Source of the DNA: Hoeflea sp. 108
GTDB taxonomy: Bacteria > Pseudomonadota > Alphaproteobacteria > Rhizobiales > Rhizobiaceae
DNA length: 64,000 nucleotides
Direction of reading: 5' to 3'
NCBI RefSeq assembly: GCF_000372965.1
Contig: NZ_KB890024.1
Span: forward strand, 1,800,839-1,864,838
Shown here piece by piece: positions 53,900-63,328 of this stretch (the stretch's first letter is position 1; each line of letters begins with the position of its first letter). The translations under genes and the position numbers were made by a program. The notes under the pieces were generated by a model. It worked only from the letters and a program-made list of their open reading frames with translations. It was not told the DNA's origin and did not search any database.

Positions 53900-54319
53900 A
53901 TGAACCAAACTGCCATCTTCTGGCCCATGCTTGCGCAAGTCTTGCTGGTCTATATCGTCTATGGCGTGCTTTCGGCGCGGCGCCGGAACGCGGTCCGCTC
54001 GGGCGAGGCCCGCATCAATCAGTTCAAGACGCGCGCTGCCGAGCCCGAATCGAGCATCACCGCCGCCAACAACATCATCAACCAGTTCGAATTGCCGGTG
54101 CTCTTCTACGCCGCCTGCCTGTCGCTCTACATGACGTCAGGCGTGTCTTATGTCGCGCTCGTTCTGGCCTGGCTGTTCGTGACGACGCGCTATGCGCATG
54201 CCTGGTTCCACCTGACCACCAACAGGGTCAAGTTCCGCAGCCGGGCATTCATCCTCGGCGCAGCGCTCCTGGCGTTGTTGTGGATCTGGTTTGCGCTGCA
54301 CCTCGCAGGCGCAGTCTAG
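53900..54319 (+). CDS. MAPEG family membrane protein
   Basis: This 139-residue protein has four membrane spans. The MAPEG signature region is NNIINQFELPVLFYAACLSL followed by FVTTRYAHAWFHLTTNRVKF. The family includes membrane glutathione transferases, but bacterial members like this one lack assigned substrates. GAGGAAAG precedes the start. It converges on rnd. Confidence 0.85.
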   Translation: MNQTAIFWPMLAQVLLVYIVYGVLSARRRNAVRSGEARINQFKTRAAEPESSITAANNIINQFELPVLFYAACLSLYMTSGVSYVALVLAWLFVTTRYAHAWFHLTTNRVKFRSRAFILGAALLALLWIWFALHLAGAV

Positions 54320-54346
54320 GAAGAGGAGGGGGCGAGGCTCTGCGCC

Positions 54347-55504
54347 TCAGCCCTCGATGTCGAAGATCGCGATGCGGCGCTTGTCGAACTTGATGGCGAT
54401 CTCGCCGCGCACCAGCCGGAGCGCCGATTCGCCGAACACGGCACGGCGCCAGCCCTGCAGGGCAGGCACGTCGGCGGCTTCGCCTTCGGCGGCGATGCGG
54501 TCGATGTCGTCGCCCGAAGCAAGCACTTTGGTCGCTACGCCTTCCTTTTCGGAAACCAGCCTGAGCAGGACCTTGAGCAGTTCGGCTGCGGCGCTCGAGC
54601 CTTCCGGCGGCTGGAACGTCTTGGGTAGGCGGGGCATCTGGTCGCGCGGAATGTCGAGTGCCGCATTGACCACGGCAAGCAATGACGCTGCCGGCGACGA
54701 GCGCTCCCAGCCCTTGGGCGTGGTGCGCAGCCGGGAGAGTGCTGTGGCATCGCGAGGCGCCTGCTGGGCGATTTCGTAGATGGCGTCGTCCTTGAGCACG
54801 CGGCCGCGCGGCACGTTGCGATCGCGCGCCTCGCGCTCGCGCCAGGCGGCAACCGCCTGCACGATGGCGAGCTCCTGCGGCTTGCGCAGCCGCATCTTCA
54901 GCCGCTTCCAGGCATCCTCAGGATGCGGGTCGTAAGTATCGCGGGAGGTCAGGACCTCCATTTCCTCGTTCAGCCAGTGGGCGCGGTTCTCGCGCTCCAG
55001 TTCGGTCTTGAGGTGCTCGTAGACGCCGATGAGATGGGTGACATCGGCCAGCGCATAGTCGAGCTGCTTTTCCGACAGCGGGCGGTGTCGCCAGTCGGTG
55101 AAGCGCGACGACTTGTCGATGCGGCCGCCCGTCACCTTCTGCACGATCTGCTCGTAAGAGACGCTGTCGCCGAAGCCGCAGACCATCGCCGCCACCTGGG
55201 TGTCGAAGACAGGGTGCGGAATGAGATTGCCCAGGTGGAAGATGATTTCGATGTCCTGCCGGGCGGCATGGAACACCTTGGTCACCGCTTCGTTGCCCAT
55301 CAGCCGGAAGAACGGCGCAAGATCGAGGCCGGGCGCCAGGGGGTCGACAAGCGCCGACACGCCGGGTGCCGCCATCTGGATCAGGCAGAGCTCGGGCCAG
55401 AAAGTGGTTTCGCGAATGAACTCGGTGTCGACCGTAACGAAATTGGACTTTTCGAGCGCGGCTACGGCAGTTTCGAGTTCTTCCTGGGTCGTTATTACAT
55501 GCAT
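54347..55504 (-). CDS. rnd: Ribonuclease D
   Basis: This 385-residue 3'-5' exoribonuclease matures tRNA 3' ends. The DEDD exonuclease domain begins FVTVDTEFIRETTFWPELCL (metal-binding Asp and Glu). It continues with VFHAARQDIEIIFHL and SEKQLDYALADVTHL, which carry the remaining acidic residues. An HRDC domain follows at about residues 205-290 (AIVQAVAAWREREARDRNVP). Full length. The gene is alone on its strand, between MAPEG and an MFS gene. Confidence 0.94.
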   Translation of the reverse strand: MHVITTQEELETAVAALEKSNFVTVDTEFIRETTFWPELCLIQMAAPGVSALVDPLAPGLDLAPFFRLMGNEAVTKVFHAARQDIEIIFHLGNLIPHPVFDTQVAAMVCGFGDSVSYEQIVQKVTGGRIDKSSRFTDWRHRPLSEKQLDYALADVTHLIGVYEHLKTELERENRAHWLNEEMEVLTSRDTYDPHPEDAWKRLKMRLRKPQELAIVQAVAAWREREARDRNVPRGRVLKDDAIYEIAQQAPRDATALSRLRTTPKGWERSSPAASLLAVVNAALDIPRDQMPRLPKTFQPPEGSSAAAELLKVLLRLVSEKEGVATKVLASGDDIDRIAAEGEAADVPALQGWRRAVFGESALRLVRGEIAIKFDKRRIAIFDIEG

Positions 55505-55586
55505 AATATTGCTTTGGTCAGAACGCGTTGTCTTTCCATTTCAGCCACGCGCCCATTCGTCAAGCGTTCGTCGCGCCGTCCAACGG

Positions 55587-56831
55587 TTAGACGGCATTTG
55601 AATCGTTGCCATTGCCCGTGCGGCCGGCAAAACGGGCGAAAATCGGCGATGTCCTCAACAGGGCGAAGAATCGGCTGCGATGTCCGGCGGGCACAGGAGA
55701 GCGCGCGCCCATGCGGTAGGCGATGACGACGATGAAGATGAGGTAGATGCTGGCCGCGAAGGCAAACAGCGAATGCGGCCCATAGCGTTCCATGAACAGC
55801 GAGGCGACCAGCGGTCCGGCAATCGCCCCCACCGAGTAGAACAGCATCAGCGCTGCGTTCACCAGTACGAACTCGCCTTTCTCGGCCCGGTCGTTGGCGT
55901 GTGCTGCCGACAGCGAGTAGAGCGGCATCGCAAACGAGCCGAAGACGAAGACGAGCGCGAAGTTGGCAATCGTCGAGTTGCCGGCGAGAAACACGAGCAT
56001 CAGCGCCGAGATCATCGCACCGGCGGTGGTGACGAGCAGCACAAGCCGCCGATCCCACAGATCTGAAAGATAGCCGAGCGGGTACTGGATCAGGGCGCCG
56101 CCGATGATGCCGACGCTGACGAAGGTGACGACGTCGGTCACCGACATGCCGATCTGCTCGGCATAGATCGGGCTCATCGTGCGGAAGGCGCTGTTGGTTA
56201 TGCCGACAAAGATGCAGCCCACGGCGCCAAGCGGCGAAATCTGCCAGGCGCGCTTGAGGTCGAGCTTGACGTCTTCGGGCGGTGTCGGGTTGGAGCGGTC
56301 GCCGAGCGACACCGGCACCAGCGACAGCGTGATCATGATCGACATGATGGCGAAGATGGTGAAGCCGCCAGCGCCGAAGACGGGGATCATGAACTGCGCG
56401 CCCGTTACCGAGCCGATGTCGATGATGCGGTAAATCGCCAGCACCCGGGCGCGATCGTGGTTGGAGGCGCCGGAGTTGAGCCAGCTTTCCATCACCGTGA
56501 AGAGTCCGGCAAAGCAGAAACCTGTGGTGAAGCGGATCAGCGACCACATGAACGGATCAATGATCAGCACCAGCGTCAGCGTCGCGGCCGCGGCGATGGC
56601 TGCAAGGGTGGCGAAGGCGCGAACGTGGCCGACGGCCTTCATCATCCGGGTGATGAAGATGCAGCCCAAAAGGAAGCCGATGAAATAGGCCGTTCCCATC
56701 AGCCCGATGGTTGCGGGCGTGAAGCCTTCCTGGGCGCCGCGCAATGCGATCAGCGTACCCTGCAGGCCGTTGCCGCCCAGCAAGATGCCAGCCGTGATGA
56801 GAAGGGGGATCAGGGGGCGTATGGAGTACAT
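55587..56831 (-). CDS. MFS transporter (YcaD-like)
   Basis: The protein has 414 residues from the ATG at 56831; the ATG at 56882 adds a non-hydrophobic leader. It has twelve spans, beginning IRPLIPLLITAGILLGGNGL. The conserved segment GFCFAGLFTVMESWLNSGAS is typical of the YcaD/MFS_1 branch in proteobacteria. The substrate is unknown. The C-terminal tail is basic and cytoplasmic. Confidence 0.86.
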   Translation of the reverse strand: MYSIRPLIPLLITAGILLGGNGLQGTLIALRGAQEGFTPATIGLMGTAYFIGFLLGCIFITRMMKAVGHVRAFATLAAIAAAATLTLVLIIDPFMWSLIRFTTGFCFAGLFTVMESWLNSGASNHDRARVLAIYRIIDIGSVTGAQFMIPVFGAGGFTIFAIMSIMITLSLVPVSLGDRSNPTPPEDVKLDLKRAWQISPLGAVGCIFVGITNSAFRTMSPIYAEQIGMSVTDVVTFVSVGIIGGALIQYPLGYLSDLWDRRLVLLVTTAGAMISALMLVFLAGNSTIANFALVFVFGSFAMPLYSLSAAHANDRAEKGEFVLVNAALMLFYSVGAIAGPLVASLFMERYGPHSLFAFAASIYLIFIVVIAYRMGARSPVPAGHRSRFFALLRTSPIFARFAGRTGNGNDSNAV

Positions 56832-56986
56832 TCGACAGCGCGACAAAAACCTGACTTGGCTACAGTTACCCCGACCGGTCAACGTCTTACCGTCACTGGT
56901 GCGACATATTTCGTCGGCTGCGCCAACCTTGGCTTTCAGGTAGCGGATAGCTTGCGCTCCCGCCCTCAGAGCGCAGGGAGCCTGAT

Positions 56987-57403
56987 ATGACCACGCTGAC
57001 CGTCAGCACGAGCATCGACAGCGAAACCGCAAGCCTCATCGGCGACGGGCTTAATGCCTACAACCACAAGGCGGCCGGGCCGCACAACGACCAGGATCTG
57101 TGGATCGTCGCCCGCGACGGCCAGGGCATGGTCGCAGGCGGCCTCAAGGGCTCGTCCGAATACACCTGGCTGTTCGTCGAGTGGCTGTGGATCGGACCTC
57201 AGCATCGCGGCAGTGGCCTCGGCACGCAGCTTCTTGCCGAAGCAGAGGAAGAAGCCCGCCAGCGCCGCTGCATCGGCGTCCATCTCGATTCGTATACGTT
57301 CCAGGCGCCGGAGTTCTACAAGCGGCAGGGATATGAGGAGTTCGGCCGCATCGACGATTATCCGGTCGGTCATTCCAGGGTGTGGCTCAAGAAGCGGTTT
57401 TGA
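56987..57403 (+). CDS. GNAT family N-acetyltransferase
   Basis: This 138-residue protein has the acetyl-CoA-binding loop in RGSGLGTQLLAEAEEEARQR (motif A, Q/R-x-x-G-x-G/A form). It ends in EFYKRQGYEEFGRIDDYPVG, the usual last strands. It acetylates an amine on an unknown substrate. GGGAG precedes the start. A small hairpin (GCGGT/ACCGC) follows the stop before aspS. Confidence 0.86.
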   Translation: MTTLTVSTSIDSETASLIGDGLNAYNHKAAGPHNDQDLWIVARDGQGMVAGGLKGSSEYTWLFVEWLWIGPQHRGSGLGTQLLAEAEEEARQRRCIGVHLDSYTFQAPEFYKRQGYEEFGRIDDYPVGHSRVWLKKRF

Positions 57404-57540
57404 CCCCACTCTAAGGCGGTCTAAAAACCGCTTTACCTTGACAAAGCCGGGTACGCATGCGCTTTTCGCGCGAATTTTAGGCCCCGGCGCATCAGGCGCT
57501 GACGGCGCCGCGCAACAATAGCCCGAACCGGAACTTTGCC

Positions 57541-59331
57541 ATGCACCGTTACCGCAGCCACACCTGCGCACAATTGAGGAAATCCGACGTCGGCTCCGCC
57601 GTCCGCCTGTCCGGCTGGGTGCACCGCGTCCGCGACCACGGCGGCCTGCTGTTCATCGACATGCGCGATCATTATGGCCTGACGCAGATCGTCGCCGATC
57701 CTGATTCGCCCGCCTTCAAGGTCGCCGAGACCGTGCGCGGCGAGTGGGTCATCCGCGTCGATGGCGAGGTCAAGGCGCGCATGGCCGAGGCCGTCAACGG
57801 CAACCTGCCGACCGGCGAGATCGAAGTCTTCGCCAAGGAAATCGAGGTGCTGTCGGTTTCCAAGGAATTGCCGCTGCCGGTGTTCGGCGAGCCGGAATAT
57901 CCTGAAGACATCCGCCTCAAGTACCGCTTCCTCGACCTGCGTCGTGAAACGCTGCACAAGAACATTGTCGCGCGCACCAAGATCATCGCCGAAATGCGCA
58001 ACCGCATGGGCGCCGAAGGCTTCACCGAATATTCGACGCCGATCCTGACGGCTTCGTCGCCGGAAGGCGCTCGCGACTTCCTGGTGCCGTCCCGCATCCA
58101 TCCGGGCAAGTTTTTCGCGCTGCCGCAGGCCCCGCAGCAGTACAAGCAGCTGTTGATGGTCGCTGGCTTTGACCGCTATTTCCAGATCGCGCCGTGCTTC
58201 CGCGACGAAGACCCGCGCGCCGACCGCCTGCCGGGCGAATTCTATCAGCTCGACCTCGAAATGAGCTTCGTGACCCAGGAAGACGTCTGGAACACGATGG
58301 AGCCGGTGATGCGCGGCGTGTTCGAGAAGTTTGCCGATGGCAAGCCGGTCACCCAGAAGTTCCGCCGCATTCCTTATGACACGGCGCTGCGCACCTACGG
58401 CAGCGACAAGCCCGACCTGCGCAACCCGATCGAGCTCCAGGAAGTCACCAGGCATTTCGATGGCTCGGGCTTCAAGGTGTTCGCGGGCATGATCGCCTCG
58501 GACCCGAAGGTTGAAGTCTGGGCGATCCCGGCCAAAACAGGCGGCAGCCGCGCATTCTGCGACCGCATGAACGCCTGGGCGCAAAGCGAGGGCCAGCCGG
58601 GCCTCGGCTATATCTTCTGGCGCAAGGAAGGCGACAAGCTCGAGGGAGCAGGCCCGATTGCCAAGAACATCGGCGAAGAGCGCACTGAGGCGATCCGCCA
58701 GCAGCTTGGCCTGTCGGATGGTGACGCGGCATTCTTCGTTGCTGGCGACCCCAAGAAGTTCGTCTCGTTTGCAGGTGCCGCCCGCACGCGCGCAGGTGAG
58801 GAATTGAACCTCGTCGACCGCGACCGCTTCGAGCTTTGCTGGATCATCGACTTCCCGTTCTACGAATGGCTGGAAGACGAAAAGAAGATCGACTTCGCCC
58901 ACAACCCGTTCTCAATGCCGCAGGGCGGCCTGGATGCGCTGACCAACCAGGACCCGCTGACCATCAAGGCCTATCAATACGACATGGTCTGCAACGGCTT
59001 CGAAATCGCATCCGGTTCGATCCGCAACCAGCTGCCCGAGCTGATGGTCAAGGCGTTCGAACTGACCGGCAAGACGCGCGAAGAGGTCGAAGAGCAGTTC
59101 GGCGGCCTCTACCGCGCCTTCCAGTACGGCGCGCCGCCGCATGGCGGCATGGCTGCCGGTGTCGATCGCGTCATCATGCTGCTCGTCGGGGCAAAGAACC
59201 TGCGTGAAGTGACGCTGTTCCCGATGAACCAGCAGGCGCAGGATCTGCTGATGAACGCTCCGGCCGAAGCCACGCCGCAGCAGCTGCGCGAGCTGTCGCT
59301 GCGCGTCGCTGTGGCCAAGAAAGAAGCTTAA
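57541..59331 (+). CDS. aspS: Aspartyl-tRNA synthetase
   Basis: This 596-residue class II synthetase of bacterial type charges tRNA with Asp. The OB-fold anticodon domain comes first (GSAVRLSGWVHRVRDHGGLL). The catalytic core has motif 1 near FTEYSTPILTASSPEGARDF, motif 2 RYFQIAPCFRDEDPRADRLP and motif 3 GGMAAGVDRVIMLLVG. The inserted GAD domain lies near residues 285-420. Full length. A TTGACA at 57438 may be its -35 element. A strong terminator follows the gene. Confidence 0.96.
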   Translation: MHRYRSHTCAQLRKSDVGSAVRLSGWVHRVRDHGGLLFIDMRDHYGLTQIVADPDSPAFKVAETVRGEWVIRVDGEVKARMAEAVNGNLPTGEIEVFAKEIEVLSVSKELPLPVFGEPEYPEDIRLKYRFLDLRRETLHKNIVARTKIIAEMRNRMGAEGFTEYSTPILTASSPEGARDFLVPSRIHPGKFFALPQAPQQYKQLLMVAGFDRYFQIAPCFRDEDPRADRLPGEFYQLDLEMSFVTQEDVWNTMEPVMRGVFEKFADGKPVTQKFRRIPYDTALRTYGSDKPDLRNPIELQEVTRHFDGSGFKVFAGMIASDPKVEVWAIPAKTGGSRAFCDRMNAWAQSEGQPGLGYIFWRKEGDKLEGAGPIAKNIGEERTEAIRQQLGLSDGDAAFFVAGDPKKFVSFAGAARTRAGEELNLVDRDRFELCWIIDFPFYEWLEDEKKIDFAHNPFSMPQGGLDALTNQDPLTIKAYQYDMVCNGFEIASGSIRNQLPELMVKAFELTGKTREEVEEQFGGLYRAFQYGAPPHGGMAAGVDRVIMLLVGAKNLREVTLFPMNQQAQDLLMNAPAEATPQQLRELSLRVAVAKKEA

Positions 59332-59373
59332 GACATCAGCGCAAGCGACTCTTTCGACTCGATAAAGTCACTA

Positions 59374-59406
59374 CAAAAAAGCCCGGCATCGTTGCCGGGC
59401 TTTTTC
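59374..59406 (+). terminator. Rho-independent terminator after aspS (bidirectional)
   Basis: A-run, stem AGCCCGGCA, loop TCGT, stem TGCCGGGCT, then a T-run. The flanking A-run makes it work on both strands, serving aspS and the convergent gene that ends at 59430. Confidence 0.92.
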
Positions 59407-59429
59407 GTTTCAGGCTGGAGCAGCCAGGA

Positions 59430-60626
59430 TCAGTCCTGGTTGGCCTTGACCGTGAGGCCGAGCGTGTTCGGCAGTTCCTTCGGGTTGGCCATGCCGTTGG
59501 CGGCCAGCAGCGCGAACGGAACCGGCGAACCGGGCTTGGCCGCGATCTCGAGCGACTTCGGGTCGTCTAGATAGGCCGTCACGGCGTCCGTCACCTGCTT
59601 CGTCAGCTCGGCGTTGTTGAGCTCCATCATCATGAACGGCACGATCGCCTTGGCCTGGTTGGCAATGTCCTTGGCCGTCATGCCCTGCTGCTTGGCGACG
59701 TAGTCGAGCACCTTGTTGGTGATCGAGTCGTCGTCGAAGCGCACCGTTGCCGCGTTGAAGGTCAGCTGCTGCATCAGGCCGAGCATGGCCAGGCCCTGGG
59801 CCGAATTGTCGGCACCCTCAGGCTGGGCAGCCATCTGCTTCTGCAGGTCCTGCACCGACTTCAGGAAGGCCAGCGTGTAGCCGCCGAGGTCGAAGGTCAT
59901 GCCCAGCGTGCCGGCGTTGTCGACGGTGATGTCGTACTTGGTCAGCGCCATGTTGCCGTCGGTCGGCTGCCATGTGCCGGCCATGTCGAAGCTGCCGCTG
60001 ATCGCCTGATAGCCGAGAGCGTCGATCACTTCCTTGGACTTGGGGTCCTCGACGAGACTGAGATCGGCCGTGAACTTCTCGGCGCCGCCGGTGAAGTCCA
60101 TCGCCTTGCCATCCTTCGGCGGCGTGATCTGGGCCTCGAAGTTGCTCATCTGGAAGGCCTGCTTGTCGCCGACCTTGATGCTGACATTCTCGAGTGCCGC
60201 CGTCTCGTACATCATGATGGAGCCGAGCGGCTCGGTGGAGCCTTCTGCCGGCAGCGAAACGTTGCCGAGCGTGAACTCGCTCACGTCGACCGTCGCACCG
60301 TCCTTGTTGAGATTGTACGGCTCGGTGCTGATCGTCTCGATCTTGTAGCCGCCATTCTCCTCAGTGACCCCGCTGAGCGTCAGCTTACCGATTTCGAAGG
60401 GCTTGTCCTCGCCCGCCACCGTGATCGTGGTGCCTTCGAGCACCATCTCGGATGCGTCGCCGGACACGCCGCTCCAGCCGAGGGTCACGTTCTGCAGGGC
60501 CATCAGGCCTTTCAGCCGCTCGGCGACCGCCGTGGCGTCCTGCGCAAATGCGCCATGCAGCGGCAAGGCCACGAGAAAGGTTGTAAGTGCGAGCTTGCGG
60601 AATGCAGAGCGGTGTTGCGTCATCAT
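59430..60626 (-). CDS. Secreted protein of unknown function, Ala/Thr-rich
   Basis: The protein has 398 residues from the ATG at 60626 (the next codon is also ATG), with AGGGA upstream. It has a signal peptide (FRKLALTTFLVALPLHGAFA, cleavage before QDA), so it is periplasmic or secreted. The mature part looks like repeated beta-strand units (EMVLEGTTITVAGEDKPFEI; GKLTLSGVTEENGGYKIETI), recalling AsmA/DUF945-like lipid-binding or barrel-like folds. I am not sure of the family. A longer frame to 60713 has no signal at its start. Confidence 0.7.
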   Translation of the reverse strand: MMTQHRSAFRKLALTTFLVALPLHGAFAQDATAVAERLKGLMALQNVTLGWSGVSGDASEMVLEGTTITVAGEDKPFEIGKLTLSGVTEENGGYKIETISTEPYNLNKDGATVDVSEFTLGNVSLPAEGSTEPLGSIMMYETAALENVSIKVGDKQAFQMSNFEAQITPPKDGKAMDFTGGAEKFTADLSLVEDPKSKEVIDALGYQAISGSFDMAGTWQPTDGNMALTKYDITVDNAGTLGMTFDLGGYTLAFLKSVQDLQKQMAAQPEGADNSAQGLAMLGLMQQLTFNAATVRFDDDSITNKVLDYVAKQQGMTAKDIANQAKAIVPFMMMELNNAELTKQVTDAVTAYLDDPKSLEIAAKPGSPVPFALLAANGMANPKELPNTLGLTVKANQD

Positions 60627-60888
60627 GGTTCCCTGAGACTGTGAGGAATCGTTTCGCCTTTCGTCCGTCACGAACTGGACTGGAAGAAGGCACCGTGGCG
60701 ACAATGGCCGCAATTCGGCGAAAAAGGCAATCGCTGCAATGCAACACGCGTAAAAATGGTGAATGAGCCGCTGATCCAGAGAATGCTACTTTAGCGAGCG
60801 GAGAAATTTGTCGCATCCGGGCGCCATCCGCCCTTGCTTTTGCCGACAAGGCTTGCTGCGAATCGCCCGTTCCGTTAGTCCAAACCCC

Positions 60889-63192
60889 ATGGGAAAAGGG
60901 CTTGTGCCGCCTGCTGGCGGCAGTGACAACATCGAACCGGTCGACCTCAAGAAGGCGCTCGAAGAGCGCTATCTCGCCTATGCGCTGTCGACCATCATGC
61001 ATCGGGCGCTGCCCGACGTGCGCGACGGGCTGAAGCCGGTTCATCGCCGCATCATGCATGCCATGCGGCTGCTCAGGCTCAACCCGGACCAGGGCTTTGC
61101 CAAATGCGCCCGCATCGTCGGCGAGGTCATGGGCAAGTTCCACCCGCATGGCGACCAGTCTATCTATGACGCGCTGGTGCGCCTGGCGCAGGATTTTTCG
61201 GTCCGCTATCCGCTCGTCGACGGGCAGGGCAACTTCGGCAACATCGATGGCGATAGCGCTGCTGCGATGCGCTACACCGAAGCGCGCATGACCGAGGTGT
61301 CGGTCTCGCTGCTCGAAGGCATCACCGAGGACGCGGTCGATTACCGCCCGACCTATAACGAGGAGGACGAAGAGCCTGTCGTCCTGCCGGGCGCGTTCCC
61401 CAACCTGCTCGCCAATGGCTCGTCCGGCATCGCGGTTGGCATGGCGACGTCGATCCCGCCGCACAATGCGGCCGAGCTGTGCAGTGCTGCCCTCTACCTC
61501 ATAGACAATCCCGAAGCCTCGGTCACCGACCTGATGACCTCGCCGGGCGAGTGGGACCGTATCAAGGACGATCCCGAGCAGCGCTTTGCTTGCAAGGTGC
61601 GCGGTCCCGATTTCCCCACCGGCGGCAGCATCGATGACGACTGGGCGACCATCGTCAATGCCTATGAGACCGGTCGCGGCGGCTTCCGCGTCCGCGCCAT
61701 GTGGGAGCAGGAGGATCAGGGCAGGGGCACCTGGAACATTGTCGTCACCCAGATCCCCTATGGTGTGCAGAAGGCGCGGCTGATCGAAAAGATCGCCGAG
61801 CTGCTGATCGCCCGCAAGTTGCCCTTGCTTGAAGACATCCGCGACGAAAGTGCTGAAGACATCCGCGTCGTCCTGGTGCCCAAGAGCCGAACGGTCGATC
61901 CGGGCCTGTTGATGGAATCGCTCTACAAGCTCACCGAGCTTGAAAGCCGCTTCCCGCTCAACATGAATGTCTTGTCGCGCGGCAAGGTGCCGAACGTGCT
62001 GTCGCTGAAGAGCGTGCTGCGCGAATGGCTCGACCACCGCCGCGAGGTGCTGGTCCGCCGCTCGAAGTTCCGCCTCGGCGAGATCGAGAAGCGGCTGGAA
62101 ATCCTCGGCGGCTACCTGATCGCCTATCTCAACATCGATGAGGTCATCCGCATCATCCGCGAGGAGGATGAGCCCAAGCGTGCCATGATGGCGCGCTGGG
62201 ACCTGACCGACAATCAGGCCGAGGCCATCCTCAACATGCGCCTGAGGGCGTTGCGCAAGCTCGAGGAATTCGAGATCCGCAAAGAGCACGACGCACTCAG
62301 CACCGAGAAGAAGCAGATCGAAGCGCTGCTGGCATCCGACACCAAGCAGTGGGCGACCATCAAGTGGGAAGTGAGCCAGGTTCGCGAGCATTACGGACCT
62401 GAGACCGAGCTTGGCCGCCGACGCACCAGGTTCACCGATGCGCCCGACCACGACCTGACCGACATCCAGCACGCGATGATCGAGAAGGAGCCGGTGACGG
62501 TCGTCGTCTCCGAAAAAGGCTGGCTGCGAGCGATGAAGGGGCATCTCGCCGACTTCTCGCAGCTGTCCTTCAAGGAGGGCGACAGCCTCAAGCTCGCCTT
62601 CCATGCCCAGACGACAGACAAGATTCTGGTCTTCACCACGGGCGGAAAATTCTACACCATCGGCGCCGACCGACTGCCGGGCGGCCGCGGCCACGGCGAG
62701 CCGATCCGCATCATCGTCGACATGGAAAACGACCAGGACATCGTCACTGCCTTTGTCCACGATCCCAAGCGCAAACTGCTTTTGGCCAGCTACGAAGGCA
62801 ATGGGTTCGTGGTGCCAGAGGAAGAGGTCGTCGCCAACACCCGCAAGGGCAAGCAGGTGATGAACATCAAGACACCGGATGAAGCCAAGCTGTGCGTGCC
62901 GCTGGCCGGCGATCACGTCGCCATCGTCGGCGAAAACCGCAAGATGCTTGTGTTTGCCTTGCAGGAAATCCCCGAGATGACCCGCGGCAAGGGTGTCCGC
63001 CTGCAGAAATACAAGGATGGCGGGGTGCTCGACCTGAAGACTTTCGCCATGGAGGCTGGCCTCACATGGCAGGATTCGGCCGAGCGCACCTTCACACGGA
63101 CGCGTGAAGAGCTGATGGAATGGATCGGCACGCGCGCGACCGCCGGCCGCATGGTGCCCAAGGGCTTCCCGCGCACCGGCCGCTTCGGCTGA
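60889..63192 (+). CDS. parC: DNA topoisomerase IV subunit A
   Basis: The protein has 767 residues from the ATG at 60889; the upstream ATG at 60808 adds a non-conserved leader. With ParE it decatenates daughter chromosomes. The winged-helix domain has ALPDVRDGLKPVHRRIMHAM and GEVMGKFHPHGDQSIYDALV, and the catalytic Tyr129 is in AMRYTEARM. A C-terminal beta-propeller follows from about residue 530 (VVVSEKGWLRAMKGHLADFS). The residue at the position of E. coli ParC Ser80 is Gln90. ParC rather than GyrA is favoured by the absence of a QRRGGKG-type GyrA box. Confidence 0.93.
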   Translation: MGKGLVPPAGGSDNIEPVDLKKALEERYLAYALSTIMHRALPDVRDGLKPVHRRIMHAMRLLRLNPDQGFAKCARIVGEVMGKFHPHGDQSIYDALVRLAQDFSVRYPLVDGQGNFGNIDGDSAAAMRYTEARMTEVSVSLLEGITEDAVDYRPTYNEEDEEPVVLPGAFPNLLANGSSGIAVGMATSIPPHNAAELCSAALYLIDNPEASVTDLMTSPGEWDRIKDDPEQRFACKVRGPDFPTGGSIDDDWATIVNAYETGRGGFRVRAMWEQEDQGRGTWNIVVTQIPYGVQKARLIEKIAELLIARKLPLLEDIRDESAEDIRVVLVPKSRTVDPGLLMESLYKLTELESRFPLNMNVLSRGKVPNVLSLKSVLREWLDHRREVLVRRSKFRLGEIEKRLEILGGYLIAYLNIDEVIRIIREEDEPKRAMMARWDLTDNQAEAILNMRLRALRKLEEFEIRKEHDALSTEKKQIEALLASDTKQWATIKWEVSQVREHYGPETELGRRRTRFTDAPDHDLTDIQHAMIEKEPVTVVVSEKGWLRAMKGHLADFSQLSFKEGDSLKLAFHAQTTDKILVFTTGGKFYTIGADRLPGGRGHGEPIRIIVDMENDQDIVTAFVHDPKRKLLLASYEGNGFVVPEEEVVANTRKGKQVMNIKTPDEAKLCVPLAGDHVAIVGENRKMLVFALQEIPEMTRGKGVRLQKYKDGGVLDLKTFAMEAGLTWQDSAERTFTRTREELMEWIGTRATAGRMVPKGFPRTGRFG

Positions 63193-63328
63193 TGGCACGG
63201 GACTTAAGCCCGGTCACAAAGTTTTCGTGCGTGGCGATGTATAAGGCACTATGATCCTCGCACCGGCGACCTTGCTGTCGCCGGGCGTGCAACACGGGTC
63301 CACTGCAGGGCCGAGGAGATCAAGGCCC

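Noticed and set aside
57438..57470. Sigma-70 promoter of aspS
   Set aside because: TTGACA is present but no convincing -10 box at the right distance was seen.
60385..63198. 937-codon minus-strand frame across parC and the secreted protein gene
   Set aside because: Shadow of parC; the lower end lies in a different frame from the real secreted protein.
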